Shown here in pieces: positions 6,736 through 6,849 of a stretch of DNA of 6,849 bases. The stretch comes from Solobacterium sp. (GTDB lineage: Bacteria; Bacillota_I; Bacilli_A; Erysipelotrichales; Erysipelotrichaceae), in contig JAFWEA010000018.1 of NCBI GenBank assembly GCA_017543005.1, forward strand, positions 1-6,849. Direction: 5' to 3'. Made by a program: the position numbers and the translations under genes. The notes under the pieces were generated by a model. That model was given only the letters and a program-made list of their open reading frames with translations, was not told the origin of the DNA and made no database searches. Within the stretch, counting starts at the first letter, position 1. The number at the start of each line of letters is the position of its first letter.

Positions 6736-6849
6736 TTATTCGGTTCTCAGTTCGGCACCGCAGCGCTTGTGCAGGGCCTTGAGGATGCTTTCCATCTTCT
6801 GGTCGATCTGCTCGGATGTCATGGTGCTGTCATCGTTGCCGATCCAGAC
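6736..6849 (-). CDS. pheT: Phenylalanyl-tRNA synthetase beta subunit, C-terminal end (5' part outside window)
   Basis: The last 37 codons and a TAA stop of a minus-strand gene that continues past the window edge. The peptide contains STMTSEQIDQKMESILKALH and ends KRCGAELRTE. This is the pattern of the last helix and strand of the FDX-ACB anticodon-binding domain that closes bacterial PheT: a T-[LM]-T-x-E-x-[IV] turn, an amphipathic helix, then G-A-x-L-R. PheT pairs with PheS in a heterotetramer that charges tRNA-Phe in the cytoplasm. A strong terminator follows the stop at once, as expected at the end of a pheST operon. The call rests on a short tail only; another FDX-ACB-ended protein is conceivable but less likely. 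Confidence 0.68.
   Translation of the reverse strand, partial: VWIGNDDSTMTSEQIDQKMESILKALHKRCGAELRTE

Noticed and set aside
1..6849. CRISPR array, tRNA, rRNA, insertion sequence, phage attachment site or riboswitch
   Set aside because: No evenly spaced direct repeats, cloverleaf, transposase motifs or terminal inverted repeats were seen, and the only intergenic gap over 30 bp is 75 bp and is explained by a terminator and a promoter.

Overview
The window looks like chromosomal DNA from a Gram-positive (Bacillota) anaerobe of moderate to fairly high GC. An Erysipelotrichales- or Clostridia-like gut or oral commensal fits best. The grounds are a Streptococcus BgaA-like beta-galactosidase, a membrane-tethered cell-wall lysozyme with Ig-like and Thr/Pro-rich segments, and the general codon style. 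The taxonomic guess is inference and weak. I see no phage, IS element, CRISPR array, tRNA or rRNA.

Plus strand, 1-5171: three genes packed head to tail and closed by a strong intrinsic terminator. (1) The C-terminal part of a PMT/GT39-type polytopic glycosyltransferase, cut by the window edge. (2) A large polytopic membrane protein of the PTPS-related/YfhO-like (GT-C-like) class, whose start overlaps the previous stop (TAATG). (3) A GH2 beta-galactosidase with an N-terminal membrane anchor, starting 7 bp after the previous stop. Together they suggest a surface-glycan module: two integral membrane proteins that probably move sugars from lipid carriers onto an extracytoplasmic acceptor, and one exo-glycosidase outside the membrane that trims host, dietary or self glycans.

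Minus strand, 6849-5173: the last 37 codons of a probable pheT (phenylalanyl-tRNA synthetase beta chain), then an 11-bp-stem terminator. A recognisable sigma-A-type promoter follows, and then a single gene for a membrane-anchored protein. That protein has three Ig-like domains, two Thr/Pro-rich linkers and a C-terminal phage-tail-lysozyme-like peptidoglycan hydrolase domain. It converges on the beta-galactosidase gene with only 29 bp between the stop codons.

The most unusual signal is at the gene starts. None of the three visible translation starts has a clear Shine-Dalgarno sequence. Two of them (GH2 and lysozyme) have a -10-like hexamer 6-7 bp upstream of the ATG, which would place the transcription start on or next to the start codon, as in leaderless mRNAs. 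The rest reads as ordinary cell-envelope biology; I found no clear new defence or mobile system.
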